This document shows, in pieces, positions 11,010 to 22,862 of a DNA stretch of 64,000 nucleotides. The notes below the pieces were generated by a model. That model did no database searches and was not told the DNA's origin. It saw only the letters and a list, made by a program, of their open reading frames with translations. The position numbers were made by a program, and so were the translations under genes. The DNA lies in assembly GCA_947179155.2 (NCBI GenBank), contig OX359285.1, forward strand, positions 7,828,731 through 7,892,730. The letters are read 5' to 3'. This DNA is from Hedera helix. Lineage: Eukaryota; Streptophyta; Magnoliopsida; Apiales; Araliaceae. Each line of letters opens with the position of its first letter. The stretch's first letter is position 1.

Positions 11010-12153
11010 GCCAAAAATCTTATCATTCATTTAATCTAAACCATTCATTTAAAGATCATCTTTTAATCTACACCATCCATTTCAAATATTATATTATCTT
11101 TAATCTACACCATTCATTTCATATCACCTAATAATCACCTAACTTTATATTATAAACAAATCAATTTAATTATTCAACAATAATTCACACTTTAATCTAC
11201 ACCATTCATTTCATATCACCTAATAATCACCTAACTTTATATTATAAACAAATCAATTCAATTATTCAACAATAATTCACACTTTAATCTACACCATTCA
11301 TTTCATATCACCTAATAATCACCTAACTTTATATTATAAACAAATAACTTTATCAATTCAATTATTATGACTAATTGTTATAAATACAGTATAGTTAGCT
11401 CTTAGATATCAAGTCAATAAATTAATGAAATACAACTGTTTAAATAACATCATAATAGAGATAACAATAATGTAAAAGAAAGCATACGTTACTGTGTAAT
11501 GACAATTATTGATTCAATAATGTGAATTACTGTGCATATGTTACTGTGACAATTATTAGGTTCAATAATTTTAAAAACAGTGCAACAACAATTATTGACT
11601 CAATGATATAAAATACCGTGTAATGACAATTATTAAATCAATAATGCAAAATACTGTGTAACAACAATTATTGAATTGATAATATAAAATATTATGCAGT
11701 GACAATTATCGATGAAATGATGCGTAACAGTTACGGTGTCAATTATCAGACCAATAATATGAGACACTATGCAATACCGTGTGTTACTGTAGAGTACCGT
11801 GTGCTACAGAAAATACCATAAACTACCGTATGCTACTATTCTTTTATCACCGGTATTTTAACAGTTCCGTTGACTATTTTTATTTAAAAATGTTACTTCT
11901 GTCGTTTTCTATATCCGACAAATATTCCGTTGTGGGGTCCACCAATAATTTATTATTTCGGCGCCGTCGTACGGCACAAATATTTCCCGACCAAACGAAT
12001 ATTCCCCGACAAAGCGAATATTGTCCGACAAAATAAAATTTGCACATAACATCCTTAACTTTCAATTTTGTTAATTTAACCACTTACTGTTTCAAAAAAA
12101 ATATATATGAAGAAAAATTAAATTTTGTATTTCATAAAATTCGGGGTCTTACA

Positions 12154-12158
12154 TTTAT
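12154..12158. repeat. target-site duplication of element A (right)
   Basis: TTTAT, matching 2076-2080. Confidence 0.93.
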
Positions 12159-12535
12159 GTTCATTTCTGTTTGATTTTATCACTCTTGAGTCTTGAATTT
12201 TGAGTTATGATCATGATTTAATATCTTTTTTTATATATAAATTTAGTAGTTATTTGAATTGTATAAAATAAACATTATACAAATAAGTTTAATTTTTTTT
12301 TTTGTGTAGATAAATTGATTAATTTTACATATTTACTAAATATTATATATAATAATAATTAATATATTTAATTATTTATTACATATTACATATTAATAAT
12401 GTCACCGGTTCAATAACGGTCCGATTACTGATTGAGAACACTGTTTCAATAGTCGGACCAATGACTCATCTACCTAATGTATTTTTTAATTCAATGATCG
12501 GGCCCAACTTGAGAACACTGTTCGATAGTTGTTAA
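12159..12535. repeat. right part of the MITE-like repeat split by element A
   Basis: It continues the AT-rich core of 1698-2075 and ends in a GC-patterned stretch (CGGTCCGATTACTG, CGGGCCCAACTTGAG) that mirrors the left end. The call is tentative. Confidence 0.45.
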
Positions 12536-12935
12536 CCCTTCATCCTTCGTAAAGGTGCGCTTAACTTATGTTTTGGTATGCCGAGGCTAATACTACTAGT
12601 ATATTCTTCTCAGAAAATCAAATTTTAATTATTTAAATCATAATTAATTAGTAATTATTTTGTTTGATTATCATTAAAAAAAAATACATTATGATGTATT
12701 GGACTTTCCTTTCAGTTCTATGCTTTGTTTTTATTATTCATATTGTGGTCATGAATATTTAAAAATGAATAGAACAGGGATCATCAACATAGTAGTTGAG
12801 AGAATTAAAACAATTAATTAGTTGAAATTTATAATTAAATAATGCTCGTGCATAAAATATTTTGATGATTATCTTCTGACATTAATTTTTTATTCAATAT
12901 ATATATACATGTATACAAATATACAATACATAATA
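12536..12935. other. AT-rich intergenic DNA
   Basis: No gene or repeat is recognisable here, apart from a short (AT)n near 12899-12908. Confidence 0.6.
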
Positions 12936-13559
12936 CTAAAATCTAGGGGTGTTCAACCGGTTAAAATTGGACCGAATCGGTCTGAACCGAAATCGAAAGA
13001 GTACAAAAATTGATACCGAAATCGGTACCGGTATACTGAGCCGGTTAGCCGGTTCGGTACCGGTTCAGTACCGGTTTTTACCGAAAAAAACCGGTTAGTA
13101 TTATTTTATTATTATTATTATTTTATTATTATTAAATAATTAATAATAATATAAAATAATAATAATAACAATAAAAATATTAATAATAATAATATTTTTA
13201 TTATTATTATTAATATTAATATTATTAATTATTTATTAATAATAATAATATTTATTATTATTATTATTATTAATTATTTATTATTAATAATAATAAAAAT
13301 TAAAAATTTAAAAAAAAATAGAAAACCGGTACAACCGGTTCGGTCCGGTTAATACCGTTTCCACAAAACTCCGGACTGGTTCGGTCCGATTAATACCGTT
13401 TCCACAAAACTCCGGACCGGTACCGAACCGGTTAGTACCGGTATACTGAACCGGTACTGGACCGGTTTTTTTTTTTGTACCAAATTTGTCGGTTCGGACA
13501 GGTCCGATATACCTTATATACCAAAAAAACCGAATTTTTTGGTCACCCCTACTAAAACC
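12936..13559. mobile_element. hAT-type MITE with CCGGTT-rich ends
   Basis: The element spans 12944-13551 (608 bp). It begins TAGGGGTG and ends CACCCCTA, perfect terminal inverted repeats, and is flanked by 8-bp duplications CTAAAATC (12936-12943) and CTAAAACC (13552-13559), one mismatch. Both arms are packed with CCGGTT/ACCGG words and the centre is (TAA)n/(TTA)n. There is no transposase frame, so it is non-autonomous. Confidence 0.88.
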
Positions 13560-14006
13560 CTAATATCCATTTAAAAATGATTTAAAAAAATTATTATGCT
13601 TTTGCATGCATAATACCAATCACTTGCAGAAGTATAGAGTCTGATGTCTGACCTTTTGTTATGATTTTAATATTCCAGCAATTGACGGAAGCATGAGCAC
13701 GTCTCCGTCGTAGTCACCGTGTCATGCCTACGCTCGATAAATCGGTGTAATCCATGTTAATTTCCTTTTTCTTTTATAAATATATGTTTGGAACTTTGGA
13801 AAAAGTACATGTTATTTACATTTCTAAAAATTTAATATTAAAAGACATTTAGTATTATGAATAATTCTAGTAAATGAGACTTTTTGTCAAATAAAAAGAG
13901 TATTATTAGGTAATTTGTGCTACGAGATGTACATACATTATGATCCAGATTAATCTCTTCAATTACTACCATTGAGGTCAGAAGACAAGATAATTGGGCT
14001 TCTAAC
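13560..14006. other. intergenic DNA
   Basis: No supported gene or RNA. Ordinary AT-rich sequence. Confidence 0.6.
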
Positions 14007-14403
14007 TAATAACTCTCTCCGTTCCTTTTTATTTTATTTTATTTATTATTTATAAATTTTAAGAAAATATTAAATATTTAAATTATCTCTAATGCGTAAA
14101 GAATAAAATTTTAAAGATTAATATTAAAAATTTATATTTAGTTTAGTCAATTAAATAAAATATTAATTATATTTTTTAGTTAATATGCATAACCTCACTG
14201 TCACTATTCTAGGTCGAACTTAATTTTTTTTACTACATAGACGGCTAAACGAAGTTTCTGTCTTTATTTATTAAATTCAAGCTCTCTTATGATTAATCGA
14301 AATACAGACCCGCTTGTTAAATTCCAGCTCTCTTATGATTAATCGAAATATAGACCGGCGTGAGATCAAAGTCACGTCAATTAAAACGTAACACAGGGAG
14401 TAA
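14007..14403. mobile_element. Stowaway-like MITE (probable)
   Basis: It starts with CTCTCTCCGTTCC and ends with ACACAGGGAGTA, resembling the CTCCCTCCGT inverted ends with TA targets seen in plant Stowaway/Mariner MITEs. A 40-bp segment is repeated inside with period 46 (14271-14310 and 14317-14356). Ends are diverged. Confidence 0.5.
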
Positions 14404-14420
14404 TTGATGGAAGTGATTTA

Positions 14421-14701
14421 CATGCATGCGCCTACAAGTTGCTAATTACCACCAATAGTGTGTATTGCACAAGGCCAATGAATTTTTCTTGATAGGTGGC
14501 TAGTTGCTATCATTCCAATGGATATTCTTTTCTTAATAGGTTCAACAATCAATAATATATGTGCTAACGAGTACTGTTATATATTATTATAAAAAAATTT
14601 AATTGAATTATAATTGTTATATATATGAGATATATAAACATTAAAATAAATTTATTATATTTTATTTGTATATACTTAAATGTTAGTCAAAATTTAATTT
14701 T

Positions 14702-14776
<75 letters not shown>

Positions 14777-15110
14777 TTTTTCTATATTAATAATCCAACT
14801 CAAAATTTCCCTCACCAATATGGGCTTGTCGGCCTATAAACTAAATTAAATACTAGATAAAAGGAAAAGGAATTCGATATTTAAGACTTCACATTACTGT
14901 AGATATTAGCAAGAATTTCATTCAGTGGAAAAATGATCTTACTATAAAAAAGGATACAGTAAAAAGTTATTTAACATGACTATCAATGTATAACAGTATA
15001 TTACATATATAATTCAAAAAATATAATATTATCTCCATGTTTCAAATATATGATTAATTTGATTTTTTTTTTAAAGTTAATTTAAAATATTTTAAATTAA
15101 TATTATTTAT
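14421..15110. repeat. copy 1 of a local duplication (partner 16131-16640)
   Basis: Shared landmarks in the same order are the CATGCATGC(G/A)CCTACAA block, TTTTTCTTGATAGGT, ACTTCACATT, GTTATTTAAC(A/G)TGACTATCAATGTAT, and CTCCATGTTTCAAA followed by TATGATTAATTTGA. Copy 1 is longer, partly because of the (TA)n tract. Confidence 0.75.
14705..14774. repeat. (TA)n microsatellite
   Basis: About 35 uninterrupted TA dinucleotides. Confidence 0.97.
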
Positions 15111-15397
15111 TTAATCTTGCATAATATTATTATAAAAATTATAAAATATTTAAAAAGTATTACCATTGACTAAATTTGTGGTCCCCAATATTTTAATGAA
15201 TTACCTCAGTTTAAAAATATAAAAGCATCTCAAATTGTCCTTGAAAAGTCAAATAGTGTAAAAATAAGAGAGAAAATAAGAAAAAGACTTATAATTGAAT
15301 GTTTTACGTATTTTTATTAATAAGCAATACCTGAATTTTATTTTATTTTTGCATAATTTTTTATGTACAGATTGTGCACGTAATAAAATTTTTTATC

Positions 15398-15835
15398 ACA
15401 CTAATTAATTCAAATAAAATAATTAACTAAATCAAATAAATAAAATAATTCAACTTAAATAATTAAAAGTCACTAGTTCATTCAAATAAAATAATTTATC
15501 ACACTAATTAATTCAAATAAAATAATTAAAAATGATCAAAGAAATTAAATAATTAAAACTCACTAGTTCGTTCAAATAAAATAATTTATCAAACTAATTA
15601 ATTCATATAAAATAATTAAAAATTATTGATTAAATCAGATAAATATAATAATTCAAGTTAAAAAATTAAAACTCACTAATTAATTCAAATAAATAATTCT
15701 AATTAATTCAAATAAAATAATTAAAAATCATTAAGTAAATCAAATAAATAAAATAATTCAAGTTAAATAATTAAAATTCACTAATTAAGTCAAATAAAAT
15801 AATTTAAAAACACTAATTAAATTAAGTAAGTTTAA
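15398..15835. repeat. degenerate AT-rich minisatellite
   Basis: About ten imperfect units built on CACTAATTAATTCAAATAAA plus ATAATTAA-like linkers. Higher-order pairs of ~90-110 bp are suggested by recurring AATTCAAGTTAAATAATTAAA. Confidence 0.8.
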
Positions 15836-16130
15836 TTAGTTTTTTTAAAATCTAATTTAAGTATTTTAAGTTTTTAAAATGTAGATATTTTAATAGTAAA
15901 AATATTTTAATACTAAATATAATAAAATATATTTAAAATTATAAAAATACACAGTATACAACAATATTCCGGTGTTACGACAATTTTTCGATAATGTTTT
16001 TAGTTAAAAAATTATTAGGGTCATTTTTATCTATTTAAATATATTTCATGATAATTTTTATAAATTTTAATACGTCAAAATCATTTATAAAAAAAAATTT
16101 ATATTTAGAGGGATAGAAATGTATTTCACC
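15836..16130. other. AT-rich intergenic DNA
   Basis: Nothing recognisable. Confidence 0.5.
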
Positions 16131-16640
16131 CTACATGCATGCACCTACAATTTGCTAATTACAGCCTGTGACGATACACAACGTCCATCACAATTTTTTC
16201 TTGATAGGTAATCATTTCTCGTTATAGGATCAAACTAGTCAATAATATGTCATAATCCAAGTCAAAACGCAACTAATATAGCCACCTTGTCGATCGACCT
16301 ATAAGATATTTCAGAGAAGATATTTGTCAACTGAAAGACTAGCAGGCACAAGGATAAGATATTTGAGAAAACCACGTCCACACAGATATTTAACATTTTC
16401 CCTTAGCTTTCTTGGTGGAGTATTTAAGACTTCACATTTACAGTATTATAATTTATACATATTAACATTGGTCTCATAGCCATGAAAAAATAAAAAGTTA
16501 TTTAACGTGACTATCAATGTATCGCAGTATATATATAGTCTCCATGTTTCAAAACATATGATTAATTTGAAAATTTTGAAGGCAATTTGGCATATTTTAA
16601 ATTCTAAACTAAAAATAATTTACTTAATATTATGCAGTGT
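16131..16640. repeat. copy 2 of the local duplication
   Basis: Diverged copy of 14421-15110, in the same orientation. Confidence 0.75.
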
Positions 16641-16803
16641 CATTATAAAAATTGATAAATTATTTAAAAAATATTATTATTAAAAAAAATATTTTAAATA
16701 AAAGTAGCAATATTATTGCCCTAAAAAAATATCTCAAAGTGATATTGAAAAATTAAAATTGATTTTATATTCTAAATAAAAAGAGCAATATTATTCATTT
16801 ATA

Positions 16804-17364
16804 TGTTGGGATATAATTATTTGAGGTCCGGTTTAGATTCAGGTCCAAGTTCAAATTATCTTTGTACATGAGACCCGGTTCCAGTGCTGGTCTATATCCA
16901 TATTGCACGTTGGGTCCGGTATTGGGACTGATCCACTGCACTATATTTTTGACGGCTTATTATTCTAAAAGTGTCAAAGTCCATATTTGTGAAGGATTGA
17001 GTTTCTAGGTTTTGGAGTAATAAGGAGATTTAATTTATTAAGAACTCAATAAGTTATGAATTGCAGTTATAAAATGATTCTAGTAAGGACTTTCACTTCT
17101 AATATGTCTCGAATGCATATAACAACTATAAATACAGCCATAAACAAAATTAATGGTATACACAATATACAACATAATTTTACTATTTTTCAAGAATTTA
17201 CATCCCTCAATTTTTATCGTTTTTGATATGTATTGATGCTCACATCGGAGCTATCCCCTAATGGCCCAAACCGTCGAGCTTTTGGTGTAACTCATTGATT
17301 GTTCACTGTCCAGGTTCTTGGTTTTTTTGTGATTTGGGACAGGGAACAAAATTAGGCGTTAACA
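16804..17364 (+). repeat. left (5') LTR of element E
   Basis: 561 bp. Homology to the right LTR includes GGTCCACTGCACTATATTTTT-like and AAGGAGATTTAATTTATTAA-like blocks and CTCACATCGGA. It retains CTATAAATAC near 17126, a possible TATA box missing from the right LTR. Confidence 0.88.
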
Positions 17365-17384
17365 TTTGAGCTAGAAGGAGGGCC
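17365..17384 (+). other. putative primer binding site of element E
   Basis: TTTGAGCTAGAAGGAGGGCC directly follows the LTR, where the primer binding site must lie. I could not assign the tRNA. Confidence 0.5.
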
Positions 17385-17434
17385 TTTAGTAAAATTTTGT
17401 TCAAAAATCACTAGACGATTTTTAATTAGTGTAG

Positions 17435-19119
17435 ATGGACCAAATGGTGAATAAGGGTGATCAGGTGTTGGACCAGGCAAGGTCATCGGTGATGCCGCTA
17501 GCACATAACGTTTGTGATTCAGTTAAAGATAGGCTTGGTCCCTCCACTCTGAAGACTAAACCCATAATGACACAATCGACTCCAATCAGACATCTGTTGT
17601 TTATTCCTCCTAATTCACCAATTTATGACTTGCGTAGGAGAGGGACAAACAACCGATCCTATTCTCAAGCAGGTCGAGACATGGAATCCAGCAAGCCGGA
17701 TCAATGGGAGATTATCAGGTGGCAAAAGATTCACAAGGTCGAGGATGTATTGGAAGCTTTGCACCTTTAGCAATAGGAATGGAGTGCGCTTTTGTTTGAA
17801 TTATAGAAGGATGATGGAGTTCCAACCACAATTCGAGGTTATCAATAAATCACACCACAAAGCCGAAGCAGGGTGAGGCAAACAAATGAATTTTTTAGGT
17901 CTCACCATAAAGCTTATTCCAAAGAACGTTATCAAGGCGAAATAAGGCGTGAAGACATAAGGCATGACGACTCTCCAAAGCGTCCTTATAAGGAGAAAGC
18001 CTCCCACAGGGATTGGGAGCCAAATTATGATGTTATAAGAAGGGGAGATAAAAGGCACGCATCTCACAGAGATCGAAAAACAGTTTATTAAAATCCCAGT
18101 AAACGTCAGTAAATTAGGTTCCCTATTGATGATTGAGATCACGACAATATAAGGAGATGTGACATAAGGCAGACTAGGTCTCTATACCAAATTCAGGATC
18201 AGCATGACAAAACCCCCCAGCCGGGTGTCCCTAATTCAATCATGCAGAAGATAGCTGAGTTAGAATGAAAGATAGCAGTGACAAATAAATTTTAAGCCCC
18301 TTGACCCGAAGTCTTATTTTTCACCTTTTATTGATCAATAAAGAACCGATCCCACTAAGAAGCTGCCACCGTTGGAGACTTATGATGGCACGGAAGATCC
18401 ATATAACCACACACATTCCCATGAGCGCATTATGCATTATTATAATCATTCAGAGGCAAGAATGTGTCAGATTTTCATCACCACATTAAAGAAGGGAGCT
18501 AAGTAATGAATTATGTGTCTACCTCCGAACTGCATTAATTCATAGCAGGAGTTGTGTGATAAGTTTCATGATCAGTTTGGGAGTAATAGAAGGAGAGAAA
18601 AACTCACCGCTCCTTTAATGTAAGTCAAACAGAAGCCCAATGAGACGCTGAGTCAATATGTGCATAGGTTCGGAGGCGGTCAACACGGTAATCGACCTAA
18701 ACATGACTCAGGCACTAGGTTTTTGCACTACTCGATTGGACATCGGGTGATTACAGAAGCTTATGAAGGATATCATGTTCAACTCTCCAAAGGACTTGTC
18801 TGACGCCTATGAACGGGCAAAAAATTTCATAGAAATTGAAAAGTCTATGGCAATTCTTAATCAAAATTAAAAATTGTCGGATTGGTCCAAGAACAAAGAC
18901 GGAAGACCATAGGTGTGGGATCGGATTGGGCCGAAGGTGAATCCTCCACAAGTCAGTAAGTCGCCCTTTCGGCCGAAGTCTGAAAATAAGGTGTACACTT
19001 CATTAAACACTAATAGAGTGCAGATTTTAGAGGAAATCAAATATAAACGATTTTTTGAGCTGCCACGACCAATAGGTAGTCGGTTGAGGGGAGATAAGAA
19101 ATTGTTCTGCAACTATTAT
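17435..19119 (+). pseudogene. Tat-type gag pseudogene of element E
   Basis: Broken in all frames. Recognisable pieces are an amino-terminal 111-residue frame (17435-17770), the PPLETYDGTEDPYNH segment near 18366-18410 typical of Tat Gag, and LTAPLM...VKQKPNETLSQYVHRF near 18600-18670. The FCNYYC start of the zinc-binding region is at 19104-19119. Coding stops abruptly where the inserted LTR F begins at 19120. Confidence 0.75.
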
Positions 19120-19884
19120 TGTAAGACCCCGAATTTTATGAAATATAATTTAATTTTTTATCATATAAATATTTTTTTCTGAAACGCTAAGTGAATAAAT
19201 TGACAAAATTAAAAAGTTAAAAATATTTTGTGCAAATTTTATCTTGTCGGAGAATATTTGTTTTATCGAAGAATATTCGTTCTGTCGGGGAATATTCGAT
19301 CCGTATGATGGCGCTAAAATAATCAATTATTGGTGGACCCCACAAGGAAATATTGTCAGATATAAAAAACGACAGTAACAACCTTTTTAAATAAAAATGG
19401 TCAATGGTACTATCACTTTTAATTGTTAAAATACCTGGTGATAATAGGATAGTAGAACACGGTGTTACACAGTAGCACACAGTATTGTGCAATAGCACAC
19501 GGTATTGCACAATATTTCATATTATTAAACTGATAAAGTGGCTATTGTACAATATTGACTTTATTGCACCAATAATTGTCACATGCATAATAATTTAAAT
19601 TATTGAACTAATAATTTTCATAGTAGCATATGCACAGTAATTCACATTATTGAATCAATAATTGTCATCACATATTAACGTGTTATTCCTTTTATTTATT
19701 TTTTGTATTATTATTATCACTATTATGATGTTGATTTAACTATTGTATTTTATTATTAGTTGATATTTTTGCTAGTATTATGAGTCTCTAACTCAGAAAG
19801 TCAACTACATTGCATTTATAATAATTGCTTATAATAATGAATAACTATGAATAATTAGTGAATTATTATTGAATAAATTTATAA

Positions 19885-20135
19885 ATTTATTTATTTTATA
19901 TACTTTATATAAAGTTGATTGTTTTATATATAAAGTTAATTATTTTATATATAAAATTAATTGATTTACATAAAGTTAATTGTTTTATATATAAAGTTAA
20001 TTAAATTATGTATAAAGTTAATTGATTTATATAAAGTTAATTATTTTATATATAAAGTTGATTGTTTTATATATAAAGTTAATTGATTTATATAAAGTTA
20101 GTTGTTTTATATATAAAGTTAGTTGTTTTATTAAA
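19885..20135. repeat. AT minisatellite in fragment F
   Basis: About nine units of TTTATATATAAAGTTAATTG type, 22-30 bp. It occupies the place of the 92-bp repeats of the A and B LTRs. Confidence 0.8.
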
Positions 20136-20779
20136 TGAACGATATAAATTAAAGAAAATCTGAAATAAATGGTATAGATTAAAGATAATGTAATACTTAT
20201 AGAATTTAAAATGAATGGTGTAAATTAAAGATGATATTTAAACAAATAGTTTAGATTAAAAAAATATTAAAAGATAAAATGTATGGTATGTATTAAACAT
20301 TATCTTGAAATATACGGTTTAGATTAAATTATGAAATTTTTTACTATGATAAAATTTTTGGCTATAAATAGAGGCCTTAACTTAAGGATTTTTCATAAAC
20401 TTCCTTAATTATTTTTTCTTTCACTATCTAAATATTACTTTGTGTAAGTTCTCTCTAAGTGTGCTTAAGCTATCGTGTGTATTTGTGAAGATATGTAACA
20501 GTACACGTATTGTTCAAGTAAGTCTTTTCATAATAGTTAGTCAAGTAATCACACACATCACATGGTGTTTATAAATCTTTCTTTAGAAAATTCTTCCTTT
20601 AAAAGATTCATTTTGAAAAACTTTATCTTACAGATTTTTTTGAAATATTATTTTCAAAAACTATTTTAAAGTTATTATACTTTATTCTGTACACTACATA
20701 AATTTTTACTATAAAATCACTTTTGATGATTTCATACGAGTTAGTATACATCATAAAATTTATGTATGGTAATTACTAA

Positions 20780-20786
<7 letters not shown>

Positions 20787-20854
<68 letters not shown>
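20787..20854. repeat. (TA)n microsatellite in fragment F
   Basis: About 34 TA dinucleotides between the promoter-proximal leader and the GTTGATTAACCTCAT block that is contiguous in B. Confidence 0.97.
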
Positions 20855-20858
<4 letters not shown>

Positions 20859-21037
20859 ATTAACCTCATTTTTATCAATATTCAGTCACGTATTAAGGTA
20901 AGAAATATCATTTTCTTTCATACTCTTAAACTTACTATGGTAAGTATTATTCGGTAAAACTTACTGAAATGATTATATGTTCCTTAATAGTTTGTGTTTC
21001 ATTTAATATCATTTCACTTGAACATTTCTATTGAAGT

Positions 21038-22160
21038 ACCTAGTCTCATCTGAGGCGACGTATGTACTTCAAGAAGTGCATGAAGGTATCTGCGGTGATC
21101 ATATGGGTACAAAATCCTTGGCATATAAACTGATCAGACATACATATTACTAGCTGACAATGTTCCAAGAAGCGAAAGAGTTCATTCATAAGTGTCCGAA
21201 ATGTCAATTGAATAACCTTATTCCACATCGGCCTCTTAAGAAGTTATCATCGGTATTGTCCCTGATCCCATTTGCTGTTTGGGTGTTAATTTGCTGGGGC
21301 CTATGCCTAAAGTCAAGGTACATGTTGTATATTTAGTGGTGGCTATCGACTTTATGACCAAGTGGGTGGAAGGAAAATCACTTCAGCATATCACTGAACA
21401 TGACTGTATATAATTTCTTAAGGAGTCAATGGTGTTCTGATTTGGGATCCCTATGGTTCTGGTATCGGATAATGGGCTACAGTTTGTAGGGGCTAAGTTT
21501 GAGTAATTCTTGGTTGGCCTGGGTATTCAATATTGGAAGGTGTCATTGGCGCATCTTCAAACTAATGGTCAGGTGGAGGTTACCAACAGGACTCTGCTCA
21601 ATTTGATTAAAAGGAGATTGGATGAAGCTAAAGTCAAATGGCCAGAGGAGCTTCGTAGTGTACTCTAGGTGTATTAGACCACTCTTCGGACTACAATGGG
21701 TGACTCTTATTTTCGTCTTGCTTATGGGATAAAGGCCCTTATTCCAGTAGAAATCAGCTCTCCTTTATTCCGGGTGGTGAATTTCACGGAAGCTTAACAA
21801 CAATAAAGGTTTTCGCCTTAATCTAGACATATTGGATGAAGTCAGGGATGCAACAATTTTAAATTTGGCTATTTATCATCAGAAAATTGCTCGACATTAC
21901 AATAAAAGAATACGGTAGTTGTGGTAGGCTCTCCCTAGGTTGGGATGAGATAAGTGTCCAATCCTCGGATGAAAGTACAGTACGGATTCCCCCCATTGTT
22001 GCTAGTAGGGGTGGTCATCCAAACTTTTCTGTTGGGGAGTTTGGTCAGTTGGCGAAAGTTAGACTCTTTCGAGCGAGCGAGTTTGAAGAAGGCAAAGAAG
22101 AGATCCATAGAAGGGGTGATGTTTTATTCTTTGCAGAAAGCAATAAAACACACTAGATGA
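21038..22160 (+). pseudogene. RNaseH-end and integrase pseudogene of element E (Tat type)
   Basis: The first readable stretch is the end of RNaseH and start of integrase (EATYVLQEVHEGICGDH), followed by the zinc-binding KCPKCQ near 21192-21209. The integrase core is frameshifted. The segment LLGPMPK is preceded by Asn where the first catalytic Asp is expected. The second Asp (VSDNG) near 21465 and Glu (NGQVEVTNR) near 21565-21595 are present. A downstream stretch LNLDILDEVRDATILNLAIYHQK (short overlapping pieces near 21815-21890) is typical of the Tat integrase tail. It has multiple stops and frameshifts, so it cannot be functional. Confidence 0.8.
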
Positions 22161-22850
22161 ATGTATGAGATATGCACAAGTTGGGAGAACTCGATACCCA
22201 TTAAGGATAGAAAAAATGAAATAAATTCAGGAAGAGGGAATTTGATATCATACTTGAGGGTGTAGATCAGTACGACATTTCAGCCCCCATTAAGGCGCCA
22301 ATACATTTTCTCATGAAGTTTAGGATCTCTCACTAGTTATTTATCTAGGAATTGGTATTAGTGGCGGATATTGTCAAGAACATGGGAAGAAACATTTGAT
22401 TTTTTGTTGGCTAAGACGTATTCGATTTTAGATTTGTATCTTTCACGATTTTCTAGCTCTATTTCTTTAGTTGTTTTGGGGGGAGAGTTGGGGGAAGATG
22501 CGGGATGGGATTTGGAGGATTCCTTGGCCACGAGTTATGATAAATGGAGGTTTTACGGTGGAAGGATGATTGAAGAAAAAGATGAGATGCCGGGAAGATT
22601 TTTTGTAGAGAGAGAAGAAGAAGTGAGAACTAATACAGTTGTGCAAGAGTGATTTGAAATGAAGGGATTTAGTCTATTTGGGGTTTACAGATTAATGATG
22701 GGTGCAAATATTTAAGGCGACTGATTTAAAAAGGCACGGTAAAATTTTATGAGATGCATGCATTTTGACTTTTTTTTATTAGTGCAGTGATGAAAAAAGA
22801 TGGTTATTTCTTTTAATTACCCCTCTATTATAAATTGTTTATAACAGGAT
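22161..22850 (+). other. 3' non-coding region of element E
   Basis: Non-coding internal sequence between the integrase remnant and the purine tract. A 93-residue frame at 22371-22652 has no family resemblance I recognise and is probably chance. Confidence 0.6.
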
Positions 22851-22862
22851 AGTGGGGGAAAA
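22851..22862 (+). other. polypurine tract of element E
   Basis: AGTGGGGGAAAA immediately before the TGTTG start of the right LTR. Confidence 0.8.

Larger units (their letters stand above)
2081..12153 (-). mobile_element. Element A: young Tekay/Del-type Ty3/gypsy chromovirus, RT deleted
   Basis: This is a complete LTR retrotransposon of 10,073 bp on the minus strand. Its LTRs are 2964 bp each, start TGTAAGACCCCG and end GGGGGCGTCACA in sense orientation, and are flanked by the 5-bp duplication TTTAT. A tRNA-iMet-type primer binding site and a purine tract abut the LTRs. The internal part codes for Gag with two zinc knuckles and protease, then RNaseH, integrase and a C-terminal chromodomain. 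The lineage call rests on the chromodomain, the ~3-kb LTRs and the Gag type. Compared with sister copy B (52799-63807), about 685 bp covering the RT core are absent. Reading the LTRs side by side I saw only about five substitutions, so the insertion is recent. Confidence 0.95.
9190..12153 (-). repeat. 5' LTR of element A
   Basis: 2964 bp with TG...CA ends in sense. It carries the promoter for the element, the array at 10411-10675, and the AT-rich three-copy 92-bp repeat. Confidence 0.96.
19120..21037 (+). mobile_element. Fragment F: 3'-truncated Tekay-type LTR inside element E
   Basis: It begins TGTAAGACCCCGAATTTTATG, the same LTR start as A and B, and follows their LTR for ~1.9 kb. It includes the GGCTATAAATAGAGGCC promoter region and the CAGTCACGTATTAAGG block, and ends near CATTTCTATTGAAG. 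It lacks the 72-bp leader array at the corresponding point and has gained a (TA)n tract. Beyond about 21037 the sequence returns to element E at a later point, so the rest of the LTR and ~2 kb of host are missing. Confidence 0.85.

Noticed and set aside
21887..22652. Charged frames (89 and 93 residues) after the integrase remnant
   Set aside because: They lie in or after the decayed end of E's pol, in different frames, with no recognisable domain.
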